Origin: Blastocystis sp. Blastoise
Lineage: Eukaryota; Sar; Bigyra; Opalinata; Blastocystidae
NCBI GenBank assembly: GCA_039096225.1
Contig: JBBPEB010000002.1
Span: 558,001 to 622,000, forward strand
DNA: 64,000 nt
Direction: 5' to 3'
Position numbers and translations under genes: made by a program. Below the pieces are notes generated by a model, which ran no database searches, was not told the DNA's origin, and saw only the letters and a program-made list of their open reading frames with translations. The first letter of the stretch is position 1, and the number at the start of each line of letters is the position of its first letter. This document shows, in pieces, positions 47,034 to 57,967 of this stretch.

Positions 47034-47843
47034 TTTAGCGAAGTTGAGTAACACTAAAAATTCTAAAAAAAAATAAATTTTTTATGTGAAAAAATTAAGT
47101 TAAAAATTTAAAAAATGAGATATAAATGAGATATTAAAAATTACACTGAACTTATATTGAATATTTATGATAATAAAATATTTAAAATTACACTTGCAAT
47201 CAAATGAAATTTCCGTAAATATTTTGTGTGTGCTAGTTACGATATTACTGGGTTTTCCATAAACAATAATGAAAATTTCACAATTTTTCGTGATTTTTCA
47301 CATATATTTTTTTTTTATTTAGACTCGCAAAAAAATCTTTTTAATTTAATAAAACTTTTGCTTTATTTCATTTTATTTTAATAAATATTCATAATTTTTC
47401 ACCTTGATTAATTTCTTTTAATTTAAATTTAATAATTTTTTCACCTAAATTAGTGTTAGTATTTTAACTTTTGACCTTTTGTCATAATTATTTTAACATA
47501 CAGACTATGGCTGACAACATTCTAAGCTGAAACCAACGAAGCCACTATTACATCATTACTGATGAGACAAGAGAAAGTGAATTATTGACTTTTTACCAGC
47601 ACTTACAGCGGTGGGCACAATTTTCTTGTTTAGACCGGGTTTGAACTCTGTTGAGACCGAAAATTTTCAAAAAACGTTCTAAAAATGTTTTTGGATGGGA
47701 AAAACATTTATTTTTTTCGGTATTAATTTGGCTAAAGCACGGTTGTAGAATTAAAATGTTTTTTTCTCACTTATACTCAATGACTATCATTTAATTCAGT
47801 TTCTGTATGCTTTAAATAAACAACAGAATGTATTTATTATATA
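47034..47843. other. Spacer upstream of Rep, no gene seen
   Basis: A T-loop-like GGGTTTGAACTC occurs near 47637 and a weak TATTAC word near 47248, but neither forms a convincing tRNA or rolling-circle origin. No coding frame is supported. Confidence 0.4.
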
Positions 47844-48020
47844 CTAGCGGCTGGCATCGGCTTCGTCGATGCTTCGTAACCTTTAGAGTTTTATTAATTG
47901 TACAAATACTTTTTAAATATATACTATCATATAGATACATAAAACTATTTTTTAAAGTAGTTTATAGTTTATAATAGTTTCATTAATGAAATATCTCAAA
48001 TAAGTTCATCTAATATAAAT
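47844..48020 (-). mobile_element. Solo Helitron B 3' end
   Basis: On the minus strand the hairpin (GCATCGAC-GAA-GCCGATGC, one mismatch) is followed by CAGCCGCTAG and T. Homology to the last 170 bp of Helitron B ends near 48020. Confidence 0.7.
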
Positions 48021-48511
48021 AGGGCTTGGAAAAAAATAGCATAAAAATTCATTTGTGTTTAAAATATTATGAAATATTATGAAATATTTTCTAAAAAATA
48101 AAATAATAAGTAATTATCTAGATATTACCGTCATTTTAGGCTTTTTTTATTTTTATTGTATTATAAACAAAAACACAGTAATTTTTATTTATATATTGAT
48201 ATCATTCAATACGGTATAACTACATGGATAAAAACTATATGATTAACTAATAAAAAGGAGATACAATACATAATAGATTTTTTTTTGTTTTAAAAATATA
48301 TATCAAATACTTTTATAAACAGTAATAAAAAAATTTTAAAAAATATATTTTATATGCAATATTTTCAAAATTATATTATACCACAATGAACCGTAGATTC
48401 TCGTAATTATTTTGAAAATATTGAAGTTTTTTTATAATCCATTAAATTCTATTTTTAAAAATCTTTTTATTGGTTTATTATTCATTCAATGTCATATAAA
48501 CTAATTTAAGC
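48021..48511. other. A+T-rich spacer
   Basis: No gene or repeat boundary is recognised. Confidence 0.4.
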
Positions 48512-48842
48512 ATGACAAGAATAATTTTAAAAAGTAATTTAACATATATATATGATTTAATACATAAACTAGGAGAAAACAAGAAATCAATAATGCATAA
48601 AATATCCTCAAACACAGCAAATAATTCAAAAGAGAATAAACCTATAATATCAAATAATAAAAGAAATAAAAAAATCAGCAAAAACATCGAATATTATAAT
48701 GAAATATCAGATGATCAACTTCAAAATAAATTAAGAAAAAACACAAACACGAGAAAATTAAACGACCAAAATCAAAGAGAAGTACAAAAGAAAAAAAAGA
48801 AAACGAGAAAAAAGAAATCAATTGCAACAAATTCAGCAATAA
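48512..48842 (+). CDS. Lys-rich open frame cut by Helitron B
   Basis: The frame encodes about 110 residues with many K/N/S and a terminal poly-basic QKKKKKTRKKKS stretch. It then runs into the Helitron 5' end at 48843 and stops within it. It may be the remains of a nuclear basic protein, or just a purine-rich chance frame. Confidence 0.3.
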
Positions 48843-50962
48843 TCTTATATATAAAGGCAATAGAAGTTGGATATTTGTGTCTCAAGTTCACGGACCGTTT
48901 ATTCTATGATGGTTAAGGCTATGATAATATCCTTTCAGTATGTTATATATTATGTTCCAAATTTTATTTTAGTTTTTTTAAATTTTCAAAAATTCCATAT
49001 CTAAGGCCTCAAAATAGTCCGAGAAGTTTTGCCGACCGTTAGCAAGTTGGCCGTCCTATGAAATCGATTAAAAAATTTTGAAAACTCATTCTAATTGGAT
49101 AAAAAGAACACAAATATCTTTGTCTATTTTCGCGCCAAAAATTTATTGACATGGTCAAAGTTTATACTTCTAATCATTTTGTCTTCATTTTTTCAAAAAA
49201 ATTTCAATTACATTTCTTTTTCTTTTGCAAAACTTTATTTTGCAATTTTTTTATCCAATTTTTTTTATCTTTTATTTTTAAAATTTCTTATTTCTTTTTA
49301 ATTTCTTTTTTTATATATTTTATTTATTTTTTTATATTTATTATTTATAAATTTATTTTATAATTTATAACATTTTTCGCCACACATAAAAACAACTTTT
49401 AAAATATTAGAAACAATTTAGACCAGTAATCAGTTATCAAAGTGACTTAATAGACTTAATTTTAACCTATATACATAAAATAACCTAAATAATGATAATA
49501 TATGAAGCTTTGAAAAAAATTGATCCACAGAGTGTTGAGATATCGGACACATTCTCTTTTGAACCTTTTAAATTTTAATGAAAACTATCTGGATCATCAT
49601 GGTAACTCATGAAACCATCCTAAAAGTAAATTAAAACCTGTTTTTGACATGTTGAAAAATTAATAAAAAACTTCAATTGCGTGTTCTGCCAACATTTTTT
49701 ATTTTATTAAATTTTAAACGTTACAGAGTTTATCCTATGTGTTTATGTTCATAAATTATTTGAATAAATTTTTAAAATAAAAAGATCGAAGAGATATCGA
49801 AATCATTTCACTTTTAATAAAAATATTTGGACTTAATATTTGATATTTAGACAAAATCGCCACTCATTGAACCCATCATGTTTCTTTCAAGACAAGAATG
49901 AGTCGATATCTGTTTGGTTGACCCTCATAAAATCAATTTATGACTACATTTATGAATACAGTGACCTATATTATACACAAATATGTTATTATTGCATATT
50001 TATGACAACAAAGTTGGTGTATCGGCAGATTTCGACCACTTTAATTTCGACTCTTGACTTCATATTTGGTGTAAGGATGCGATATATGTTACACTATGAT
50101 TTTTTTTGCCTTTAAAGACTTTTTAAAAAAGGTCAAAAAAAGTTAATTGCGGCTTTGCACCAAAATAAGTCGTTCTAACACACTTTTTAAAAGTCATATG
50201 AGTAGTTAATATACTATTACATATATATATATGAAGTTAAAATGTAAAATATCGTTGAATCTCGGTGTCAAAAATAAAAAAGAAATTTTGATTTTTTTCA
50301 AAAATTTTGTTTTTATTGTTTCAACTAAGGTCTATTTCTACCATCATTTTTCCTTCAATAAAGTCTTTTTTTTATAATATATAATATGCTGTTTTCTGAT
50401 CATAAAATATAAAAAATTAGTTCTTAAAAATAAAAATTGACTGAGAAATAAAAATTCAAAGTGGTATGTCTCTCAAAATATTTTTACTTTTTTAATACTG
50501 TTTCTTGATTATTGTATCCCTATAAACACTACTAATTAACTGAAAAAAAATTATTCTATAATTATAAGAATTATATATATTTATTTATAATAGTGAAAAT
50601 TAATATTAGTCAAACTAATATTTATTTTTAGTATATATTATATATAAGTATGACATATTATTTCTTATAATAAGAATTCATTTTAAAAAAACGATAATGT
50701 TTTTTATATTTATTTTTTGTTCTTTTCAAAAGTAGCTTTAAATATGTATAAACATAGAAAAATTTAATGACTTAGTTTATAAATTTTTAAAATGTAAAAA
50801 AAAAATAATTTTATTTCCATTACTTTTAGATATCTTTATTATGAAATGGATTCTTTATGAATATAAAAAAAATTTATCTATTATTAAAAAAGAAAATATG
50901 AATACAAATTCTTATTCATAAACTATCATGCATTTTTATTATATATAGATAAGTAGATATTA

Positions 50963-51115
50963 GTGATATGAAATAGTAGTAGTTAAACTTTTGAATTTTT
51001 AAAATTTTAATTTAATTTTTTATCTATAAAATACAACGCGTTGTTTTTTATAGTTAAAAAAATAGAAATAAAATTTTAAAAATTCAAAAGTTTAACTACT
51101 ACTATTTCATATCAC
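50963..51115. repeat. Palindromic insert in Helitron B copy 2
   Basis: This has the same position and arms as 23871-24022 in copy 1, with small differences near the AACGCGTT centre. Confidence 0.7.
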
Positions 51116-51260
51116 GAAACATATATATTCATTTAAAAAACTATATAATCTAAATAAGATCTATTTAGATAGAATATATGCATGATACCATAAAATCAAT
51201 TTGATAAATGAATAAATAGAGTAAAGAATATATATAAACATTTTGATTTAGTCACTGATA

Positions 51261-51761
51261 CAGTGCTTTGCAATTTACAATTGCACTGTTTGCAAAATAC
51301 TTTGGCTTCAAATTTTTTAAAAAATCATGAAAATTTTTTTTTGCAAAATACTTTGGAAGCCAATTTTTTTTTTGCAAAATACTTTGGCATCATGAAAAAT
51401 TTTTGCAAAATACTTTGGATTTGACTTTTTGCAAAATACTTTGGCTTTGACTATTTGCAAAAAACAATGGATTTTTTTCAAAAAACAATGGATAATTTTG
51501 CAAAAAACAATGGATTTACATATATATATATTAATAAAAATTTTTATTGGGAGACTACTATAAGGTCAACCAAAATTGCCCTAAAAGCCGATTCAATTTT
51601 TCTTTGATTTTTTATAGTCGGCTTTTAGGGCAATTTTGGTTGACCTTATATGACTTTGGGAATATTTTTTTTTGTTTTTTTATTTTACTTTAAAACGACG
51701 TTTTTAATGAGATTCGTGTTCTAAAAGAACATTATTTGTGTTTTTTATGTTACAATAAACA
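51261..51761 (+). repeat. Left 501-bp TIR with arrays of short boxes
   Basis: It contains five copies of TTGCAAAATACTTTGG and three related CAAAAAACAATGG boxes in the outer 230 bp. An internal palindrome with 31-bp arms follows (51561-51591 and 51618-51648). Box repetition suggests multiple transposase-binding sites. Confidence 0.85.
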
Positions 51762-51855
51762 ACTTCTAATCATTAATTCTATTCGTTGTTTAAAAGGAAT
51801 TTTGTACTATATCCTATATTAACACTTCATACTATTGCTTACTTGTTTATTAAAC

Positions 51856-53136
51856 ATGTCTCTCTTTTTTGCTGACGTTACTAACCCTGATTCACGTGCT
51901 GATTACTTACTTTCCGTTCCTCCTATTATTCCTCAACCAATAGAATCTGTTGATTTTGAACTTGCTCCATCTGTTCCAATGATTTTTGAAGCTCTTCCTC
52001 CTATTCAAACTGCTAATAACCCTGTTGCTACAATTCCTACTGTTCCTATTGCTCCTAAACGTATTTATGTTAAAGTCACTCAAATTCAACGTGATGCGTT
52101 AAGAAGATACTATTCTGAACATGGTGAAACATGGTCTGTTCTTACTTATTCTACTAAAACTGGTATTAAACCGAAACAAACATCTGCTTTCATTAAGATA
52201 CTTCGTGATGGTGGTTCTATTGATTTATCAAGTGTGAAGAAAGGAAGAAAGAAGTTAATTACTGTTAATGGTTCTATAAGATTAACTGAGATGATTAGAG
52301 AAAACAATAAGATAACACTTACTGAAATGTCTACGAAATTAGCTACTCCTGAACCAATAAATGAAGAAGAAGATAATCAAGGAGAAGAAGAAGAAGAAGA
52401 TAATGGTGTTATTGATGCTTCTATTTCTACTATTTCTAGACATCTTCGTTTTGGTATGGAAAAAGATGGTCAACCTGCTTTTACTATTAAACTTGCTTCT
52501 CATAGAGAACCTGCTAGTAATACTGCTGCTAATAAAGAAAAGAGAATAGAAGTTATTCAAAAATTGAACTTATTAGAATCTCGTGGTCATATGATAGTGT
52601 ATGTTGATGAAAGTCATTGGGAAGTTGGTTTAGTTCATCGTCATTTGCGTTCTCCAAGAGGTGAAAAAGCATTTGATAATTGTAACTCTCGTGCTTTAAG
52701 TATAACTGCTCTTACTTCTATTTCTACTTTAGGTGTTGGTTATACTGAGTTAATTCATGGATCCGTTAATGCTGAAATCTTTCAATCCTATTTAAGTGGA
52801 TTGTTGAACTCCCTCAATGGTACTGGTAGTCATGTGATTTATTTGGATAATGCATCCATTCATCACGATCCTGGTGTTGCTGCTAAGGTTAGTGAAGCTG
52901 GTCATCAACTAGTTTTTGGAGCTCCTTATAGTCCTGAACTTAATCCAATAGAAAAAGTCTTTGGATTCTGGAAAACTCGTGCTGAAAATGATTTGAAGAT
53001 CTTTACAAATCTTGAAGATTTGGTTAATAAGATTGGAAATCATTTTCGTTCGATTAATCCAATGGAAGTTCGTGCAACTATCCAAGGAACTATCCGAAAC
53101 GTTTGGCCTAAGGTTATGAACAGAGATGATATATAA
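51856..53136 (+). CDS. Tc1/mariner-type DD34E transposase, 426 aa
   Basis: The start ATG at 51856 gives MSLFFADVTNP; the frame opens earlier only on non-ATG codons. An N-terminal helix-turn-helix region (about residues 75-150) and a Glu-rich linker precede the DDE domain. The catalytic residues are D251 in YVDESHW, D331 in YLDNASIHH and E366 in SPELNPIEKVFGFWK, with 34 residues between the second and third. The RNase-H-like fold cuts and joins DNA at TA sites. The frame is intact, the TIRs match along their length and the target duplication is exact, so the copy is young and may be active. Confidence 0.92.
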   Translation: MSLFFADVTNPDSRADYLLSVPPIIPQPIESVDFELAPSVPMIFEALPPIQTANNPVATIPTVPIAPKRIYVKVTQIQRDALRRYYSEHGETWSVLTYSTKTGIKPKQTSAFIKILRDGGSIDLSSVKKGRKKLITVNGSIRLTEMIRENNKITLTEMSTKLATPEPINEEEDNQGEEEEEDNGVIDASISTISRHLRFGMEKDGQPAFTIKLASHREPASNTAANKEKRIEVIQKLNLLESRGHMIVYVDESHWEVGLVHRHLRSPRGEKAFDNCNSRALSITALTSISTLGVGYTELIHGSVNAEIFQSYLSGLLNSLNGTGSHVIYLDNASIHHDPGVAAKVSEAGHQLVFGAPYSPELNPIEKVFGFWKTRAENDLKIFTNLEDLVNKIGNHFRSINPMEVRATIQGTIRNVWPKVMNRDDI

Positions 53137-53204
53137 ACAGTTATTTATATATACTTTATATATATATTATATATAAATTTGTTCAGTTTTTTAAAATTTT
53201 GTTT

Positions 53205-53705
53205 TGTTTATTGTAACATAAAAAACACAAATAATGTTCTTTTAGAACACGAATCTCATTAAAAACGTCATTTTAAAGTAAAATAAAAAAAAAAAAAAAA
53301 ATATTCCCAAAGTCATATAAGGTCAACCAAAATTGCCCTAAAAGCCGACTATAAAAAATCAAAGAAAAATTGAATCGGCTTTTAGGGCAATTTTGGTTGA
53401 CCTTATAGTAGTCTCCCAATAAAAATTTTTATTAATATATATATATGTAAATCCATTGTTTTTTGCAAAATTATCCATTGTTTTTTGAAAAAAATCCATT
53501 GTTTTTTGCAAATAGTCAAAGCCAAAGTATTTTGCAAAAAGTCAAATCCAAAGTATTTTGCAAAAATTTTTCATGATGCCAAAGTATTTTGCAAAAAAAA
53601 AATTGGCTTCCAAAGTATTTTGCAAAAAAAAATTTTCATGATTTTTTAAAAAATTTGAAGCCAAAGTATTTTGCAAACAGTGCAATTGTAAATTGCAAAG
53701 CACTG
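53205..53705 (-). repeat. Right 501-bp TIR
   Basis: It is the inverted counterpart of 51261-51761 with very few differences, including the box array and the internal palindrome (53318-53405). Confidence 0.85.
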
Positions 53706-54047
53706 TAACATAAAATTTTTAAATTATTTCTTTTATATAAAACAAATAAAACAAAAATATGAATTAATAAAGAAACATTCCAGAAAAAATAATTTAAGCA
53801 GAATAACTTGAAAAAATAAATAGAATTGTTGTTTATTTTCATATTATAATATTTTCTTAGATAAATGTAATTTATATTAGAGATTTATTAAGAAATGTTT
53901 TATTTAATGAAACTATTATAAACCATAAAAATCTTTTTAAAAGTATGTTTACTTATTTATATGATAGTATATATTTAAAAAATATTTGTATAAATTATAA
54001 AACTCAAAAGGATACGAAGCATCGGCGAAGCCGATGCCACCCGCTAG

Positions 54048-55506
54048 TGTCATAATAAAATAGTCAATGAATGAATTGTCTTTTTTATGTCACCCGGTCC
54101 TTTTTTCATGAAAAGTGTGTAAATCGACGTGTCTTGATGAGCTGAGTTTGAAAATATTTTTTTTAGATTTTTAAAAAGAAAAACAAAAAAGTTATAAGCA
54201 ATTGTCACTTTTTTGTCAGAAAATTTTGTGACAATTGCCATATGGCAATTCCGTCCAGTGACAAGGGAAGGGGCTGATTCTGACCACATGTCGACCTATC
54301 GGATATGAGCTATTAAGATATGATTCCGTATGGAAATATATCACTGTATACGAGTCTAAACGATATAAAACGATTTGACACCTCTATCCTCGTCAAAAGA
54401 ACACTTATCAATTTTGTAAAAACTGAATCATTTTGTACGAAAATTTTAATTTTTTTTATTTCGACTTTTCTCAGCGATGGAGAGTCGCTATAAGACGTTT
54501 GATACAAAAAGGCACATCTATGTCTTCTAAAGATTGTGTCTAGATGCTTTTATTTTATAATATTGAAATCTGGTGAAGATATTCTAATAACAAAGTTAAA
54601 AAATATTTTTTTAATGATTTTTACTTAAATAAGTCTACAGACCTTATTTATAGGTCTAGAAAGCTAATAGAAACGAAAGACACATCTATATGTTATGCTG
54701 ATTACATATTGGTGTCATATGTAAGTTTTCGATCATTCTTGGTGGTGAATGACACATAACAAATTTAGGTATACACAGATTTTTTACACAAAAAAAAAAT
54801 CTTTTTTTTAATTGATCAAAAACAGCTCATTTAAGTTATATAAATGGACTTTGAGTGTCAATATGTGTTGTAGATAATTTTCGCCACCAGTTGGACACCA
54901 TTTTATACTTTCAAGACAACCTTTTCCAAAACTGATCCAACATGGTGACTCAACATAAAACTAAAACTGTGTCCGTCTATATATACTCAATGTCCCTTTA
55001 CTTTAAAACACATTTTAGTCAACACTTGAGTCAACATTCACATCTCGAAATGTAAAGTTGTGTCCTTTTAAAAATCTGATCAGAGGAAAATGATTTTCTA
55101 GTGGAAAAACCTACATAAAAAAAAATTGTAAATTAAGTTTTATAGTAGTCATAAAAAAGGAAACCAAAAAAAATAAAAAAAAAGAAATTTTTATTATAAA
55201 TAAAAAATAAAGAATTCTATAGAATTTTTAGAATTCTAAAAGAAATTTAAAAAAAACAATTGAAAATTTTAATTTGCTATTTTGAAACACAAAAAAAATC
55301 AGCAAATGAATCAATAAGCCCCTCGAGAAAATTTTTTTGTAAGTCGTTTTTTGGCTCGGTTTTTGATGTTACAATTTTTTTTATATAGGTCAGAATATAT
55401 ATAAATTTTATATATGTTATTAACAATGGGTAAGAAATTATTAATATTAAAAAAATTATTCGCGATGTACGGATAACCAAACCCCTGATTTTTCGTATTG
55501 CTTTTA
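54048..55506. other. Spacer with no recognised gene
   Basis: There are no coherent exons or repeats. An AATTCTATAGAATT-type self-complementary patch lies near 55213. The region is slightly less A+T-rich than most of the window. Confidence 0.4.
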
Positions 55507-56398
55507 TTATATAGATAGAAGATCATCAGTAATATATGATATCATTTGTATAATAGTACTTATGTTACTGTTTAGATAGGTTATCCATTTTTCATTTAAA
55601 GAAGAAAGAGAAGTATTTTTATCGTCAATAGATATATTACCAATAATATTTTGAATTATATTAAATAGTTGATCACTATAATGAAGAGAAGCATTAATTG
55701 TAAATATATGGTAGTTATATAAGCTATTATCAGAAATTTCAGAAGTAATAGAATTTTCATCTGTTATATGTTGAAGATTAGTTTCAACTGAATAATTTAT
55801 GTTAACCAAAGAAGATGAAACTGTTAAATCCTGATATTGACATGGAAGAAGAGAATATAATTTTTCTATTGTATCAATAGTTGTTGATGATGTTAAAAGA
55901 AGAGAAGCAAATGAATCGGAAATAAACCTAGAAATTGTCATAAACTTCATAGTAATTACTTCTTTTGATTTATTTATTTGAGGTGAAAGAGGATTATTAG
56001 TCCGCTTAGACTCTATATATATATATATATTCGGAAATAGTTAGTTATCTTTATGGTATCTTTATCCATTGATAAATCAGTTGTTGTGTCTATTGAACTA
56101 TTTTTAGCTAGAAGAATATATATGATAGTAATATTATTTACGATAGTAATAGTAGTAATAATAATGAACATAATTATTATATATAAATATATATACGATT
56201 TAAAACTGGAATCACATTTACATTTGTATTTCTTTCTTCTGAAATAAAATTAGTTAATATTTGGGTTTCTTTTTTTGATGTTACTATAGTATATAAACAA
56301 AAGAAATACAATATATATAGTATATATATAAAATAGTATATATATACTGCATATATAACCATCGTGTCTACATGTTATTTGTATTCTTTCTCTTGTCA
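55507..56398 (-). pseudogene. Exons of an S/T/N-rich phase-1 gene
   Basis: A phase-1 exon at about 56240-56327 (VTSKKETQILTNFISEE) and one near 56040-56113 (KNSSIDTTTDLSMDKDT) precede a larger exon from about 56012 to the stop at 55507. The large exon starts SKRTNNPLSPQINKSKEV and continues into a 147-codon ATG frame. No donor was found between the second and third pieces. The style matches the other micro-exon genes, but the last exon has a more complex sequence (LHYSDQLFNIIQNIIGNI). Function unknown. Confidence 0.4.
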
Positions 56399-56405
56399 AT
56401 AATGA

Positions 56406-56854
56406 TCATTCATTTATAGCTTCTATAATCCGTTTTGAAAGTGACTCAGCTATAATCATAAAAAACATATATCATATCATTAAATTACTTACTTATTGAT
56501 ATTTCTTTTAAAGTTTTCGTTGTACCATTATAGAAAGGTTTCTGTTTTTTTTCGATTTCTATAACTTTTTTATATATAATATATATAATATACCTTCAAT
56601 AATAAAAAATATATCATAACCAGAATCACGAATCTTGTCAATGAAATTTTTGTATTCTCTTACTTTTTGAGCTCTTCCATTCTATATAATATATTTAAAT
56701 CTAATAAAAACTGAAATAATACATGAGTGGTTGATAAAAGATCTTTTATATAGTATTTTTCATGAGTATCATGGAAAAAATTTTCATCAGTTTGTCCAAT
56801 ATACTCTCTAACATATATAGGAAGTGAATATATAATGAATGAAGCTGTTATCAT
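56406..56854 (-). CDS. Four-exon small protein, possible ERCC4-type nuclease relative
   Basis: Exons 56854-56723, 56681-56594, 56558-56493 and 56449-56406 join in frame to about 109 residues ending IIEAINE and TGA. The middle reads HEKYYIKDLLSTTHNGRAQ, then KIRDSGYDIFFIIEG. That resembles the ERK-x-x-x-D/DGR-x-x-EQ/iEG landmarks of MUS81-type ERCC4 nucleases, followed by a KTLKEISI-type helix. The key arginine of ERKxxxD is not present and the domain is short, so it would be a degenerate or partial member. The clean splicing supports a real coding unit; the family call is tentative. Confidence 0.4.
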
Positions 56855-56934
56855 ATCTTATATAGAGTAATTATGATAGATATTAACAGTAATAAAAGAA
56901 ATTTATTTATTATTAATTTTTTTTATTTTTTATT

Positions 56935-57052
56935 AATTCTTCCTTTCTTCGAACTGCAGAAGGGGGTATGCAAACCCCGCATAGAGTCTGCGCGACGCGC
57001 GCAGCCATAAGCGGGGAAGACATCCCCCCTTTTTGTTCTCGACGGAAGAATT
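56935..57052. repeat. 118-bp GC-rich terminal palindrome (right copy)
   Basis: It has the same nested stems as 2594-2711, with outer arms AATTCTTCC/GGAAGAATT. Host-type A+T sequence lies to its left. Confidence 0.75.
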
Positions 57053-57059
57053 AATAACA

Positions 57060-57530
57060 TTTCTGAAGTAAAATAACCATGGGAGTGTAGGGTAGTGTGT
57101 GTGTGTATTTATTTTTTCCCATGTTTATTTATTTTTAATTTATTTGTGTTCCGATTCCAACGTGAAACGTAAAGTGATCAAGGAGAAACTCATAGTGATC
57201 ATAAAAGAAATAAAATACACACTCACACCCTCCCCTTTACAGGGAATATTCATGGAAAATGACTCCATCGTTGGTAAAGTGAGTAAAATAATCACGGGAA
57301 TACAGAAAGAAATACGAAAAGAAGCACAGAATGTGCTAAATAAACACACACCCCGACCCTCCCTTTATATAGAGAAAAGATGAAATGGATGGTTCTATCT
57401 AAAAAGAAATAATAAAAATAATCACGGGAATATATAAAAATAAAAATGTATGTATAGTGATCAATAAATAATATAAAAAGTCATGATAATCATAAAAAAA
57501 ATATATAAAAAGAGTAAAGTGATCAAGGTA
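57060..57530. repeat. Conserved subterminal block (right)
   Basis: It is the inverted counterpart of 2120-2590 with very few changes. It includes a TATA-like box at 57363-57371 (minus strand). Overlapping open frames (57099-57383 + and 57140-57349 -) survive in both copies but lack good starts. Confidence 0.55.
57363..57371 (-). promoter_or_regulatory. TATA-like box facing the element end
   Basis: TATATAAAG on the minus strand is conserved with 2275-2283. Confidence 0.4.
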
Positions 57531-57532
57531 TG

Positions 57533-57540
57533 TATTTATA
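57533..57540 (-). promoter_or_regulatory. TATA-like box TATAAATA (right copy)
   Basis: TATAAATA on the minus strand is conserved with 2106-2113. No coding target is evident. Confidence 0.3.
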
Positions 57541-57557
57541 GTGGGTGAAAGAAAAGC

Positions 57558-57599
57558 TGGTGGTGGTGTGGTCTTGTAAAAAGATGTACCCACCACCAC
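57558..57599. repeat. GGTGG/CCACC imperfect inverted repeat (right copy)
   Basis: This is the counterpart of 2047-2088, lying just before the heat-shock element. Confidence 0.5.
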
Positions 57600-57654
57600 G
57601 ATTATAACGAGAGACTTTTTGAAACATGAGCGACCGATATGGAAAATATCAATT

Positions 57655-57682
57655 TTCTAGAACATTCTAGAACATTCTAGAA
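57655..57682 (+). promoter_or_regulatory. Heat-shock element, six perfect units
   Basis: Three TTCTAGAA palindromes separated by CA give six contiguous HSF pentamers. The last base is 45 bp upstream of the ATG at 57728. Spacer dinucleotides differ from the left copy (CA versus TG) while every TTC/GAA is kept. Confidence 0.88.
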
Positions 57683-57727
57683 TAATAAATTGTATTATTC
57701 GTTTTTTATATTTTTATACTATATATT

Positions 57728-57895
57728 ATGGATTCTCCAAAGCAATTTGTTCCAGATTATAAAGAAGGTAATTGGAAACCTTATGGAAATTTTGAAGTTG
57801 ATGAATTAAGTGATAGTGATTCTGAAATGGATACTATTCAAACTGAAAGTGAGGATGATTACGAAGATTATATCAAGAATTTTATTGATTTTTAA
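57728..57895 (+). CDS. Small acidic viral protein, 55 aa (right copy)
   Basis: It starts MDSPKQFVPDYKEGNWK and ends DYIKNFIDF. It has an acidic D/E/S-rich half from about residue 25. The length equals the left copy with no indel and mostly silent or conservative changes. It is convergent with the 531-residue gene, 72 bp apart, and directly follows a perfect heat-shock element. Likely early or regulatory; could bind a basic host or viral partner through its acidic part (inference). Confidence 0.72.
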   Translation: MDSPKQFVPDYKEGNWKPYGNFEVDELSDSDSEMDTIQTESEDDYEDYIKNFIDF

Positions 57896-57967
57896 ATTAA
57901 TTTTTATAAATAACAAAACAAATTGTTTAGTTTAAAAATAATAATAAATAAAATAAATTAAAATTAA

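Larger units (their letters stand above)
51261..53705 (+). mobile_element. Tc1/mariner element with 501-bp inverted repeats
   Basis: Ends CAGTGCTTTGC and GCAAAGCACTG are flanked by TA at 51259-51260 and 53706-53707. The inverted repeats run 51261-51761 and 53205-53705. The sister Helitron shows the empty site with a single TA at 24168-24169. One intact transposase gene lies between the repeats. Confidence 0.95.
48843..54047 (+). mobile_element. Full-length Helitron B, copy 2, with Tc1/mariner insert
   Basis: The 5' TCTTATATATAAAGG follows A at 48842. The 3' hairpin GCATCGGC-GAA-GCCGATGC and CACCCGCTAG end at 54047, before T. Removing the 2445-bp mariner element and one TA leaves about 2758 bp, collinear with copy 1 (21769-24510). 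Confidence 0.85.

Noticed and set aside
47225-47255. Possible rolling-circle nonanucleotide upstream of Rep
   Set aside because: TATTAC is present but the preceding bases do not fit NANTATTAC and no flanking stem forms.
47600-47660. Possible tRNA with T-loop-like GGGTTTGAACTC
   Set aside because: No matching D-arm, anticodon arm or acceptor stem could be built.
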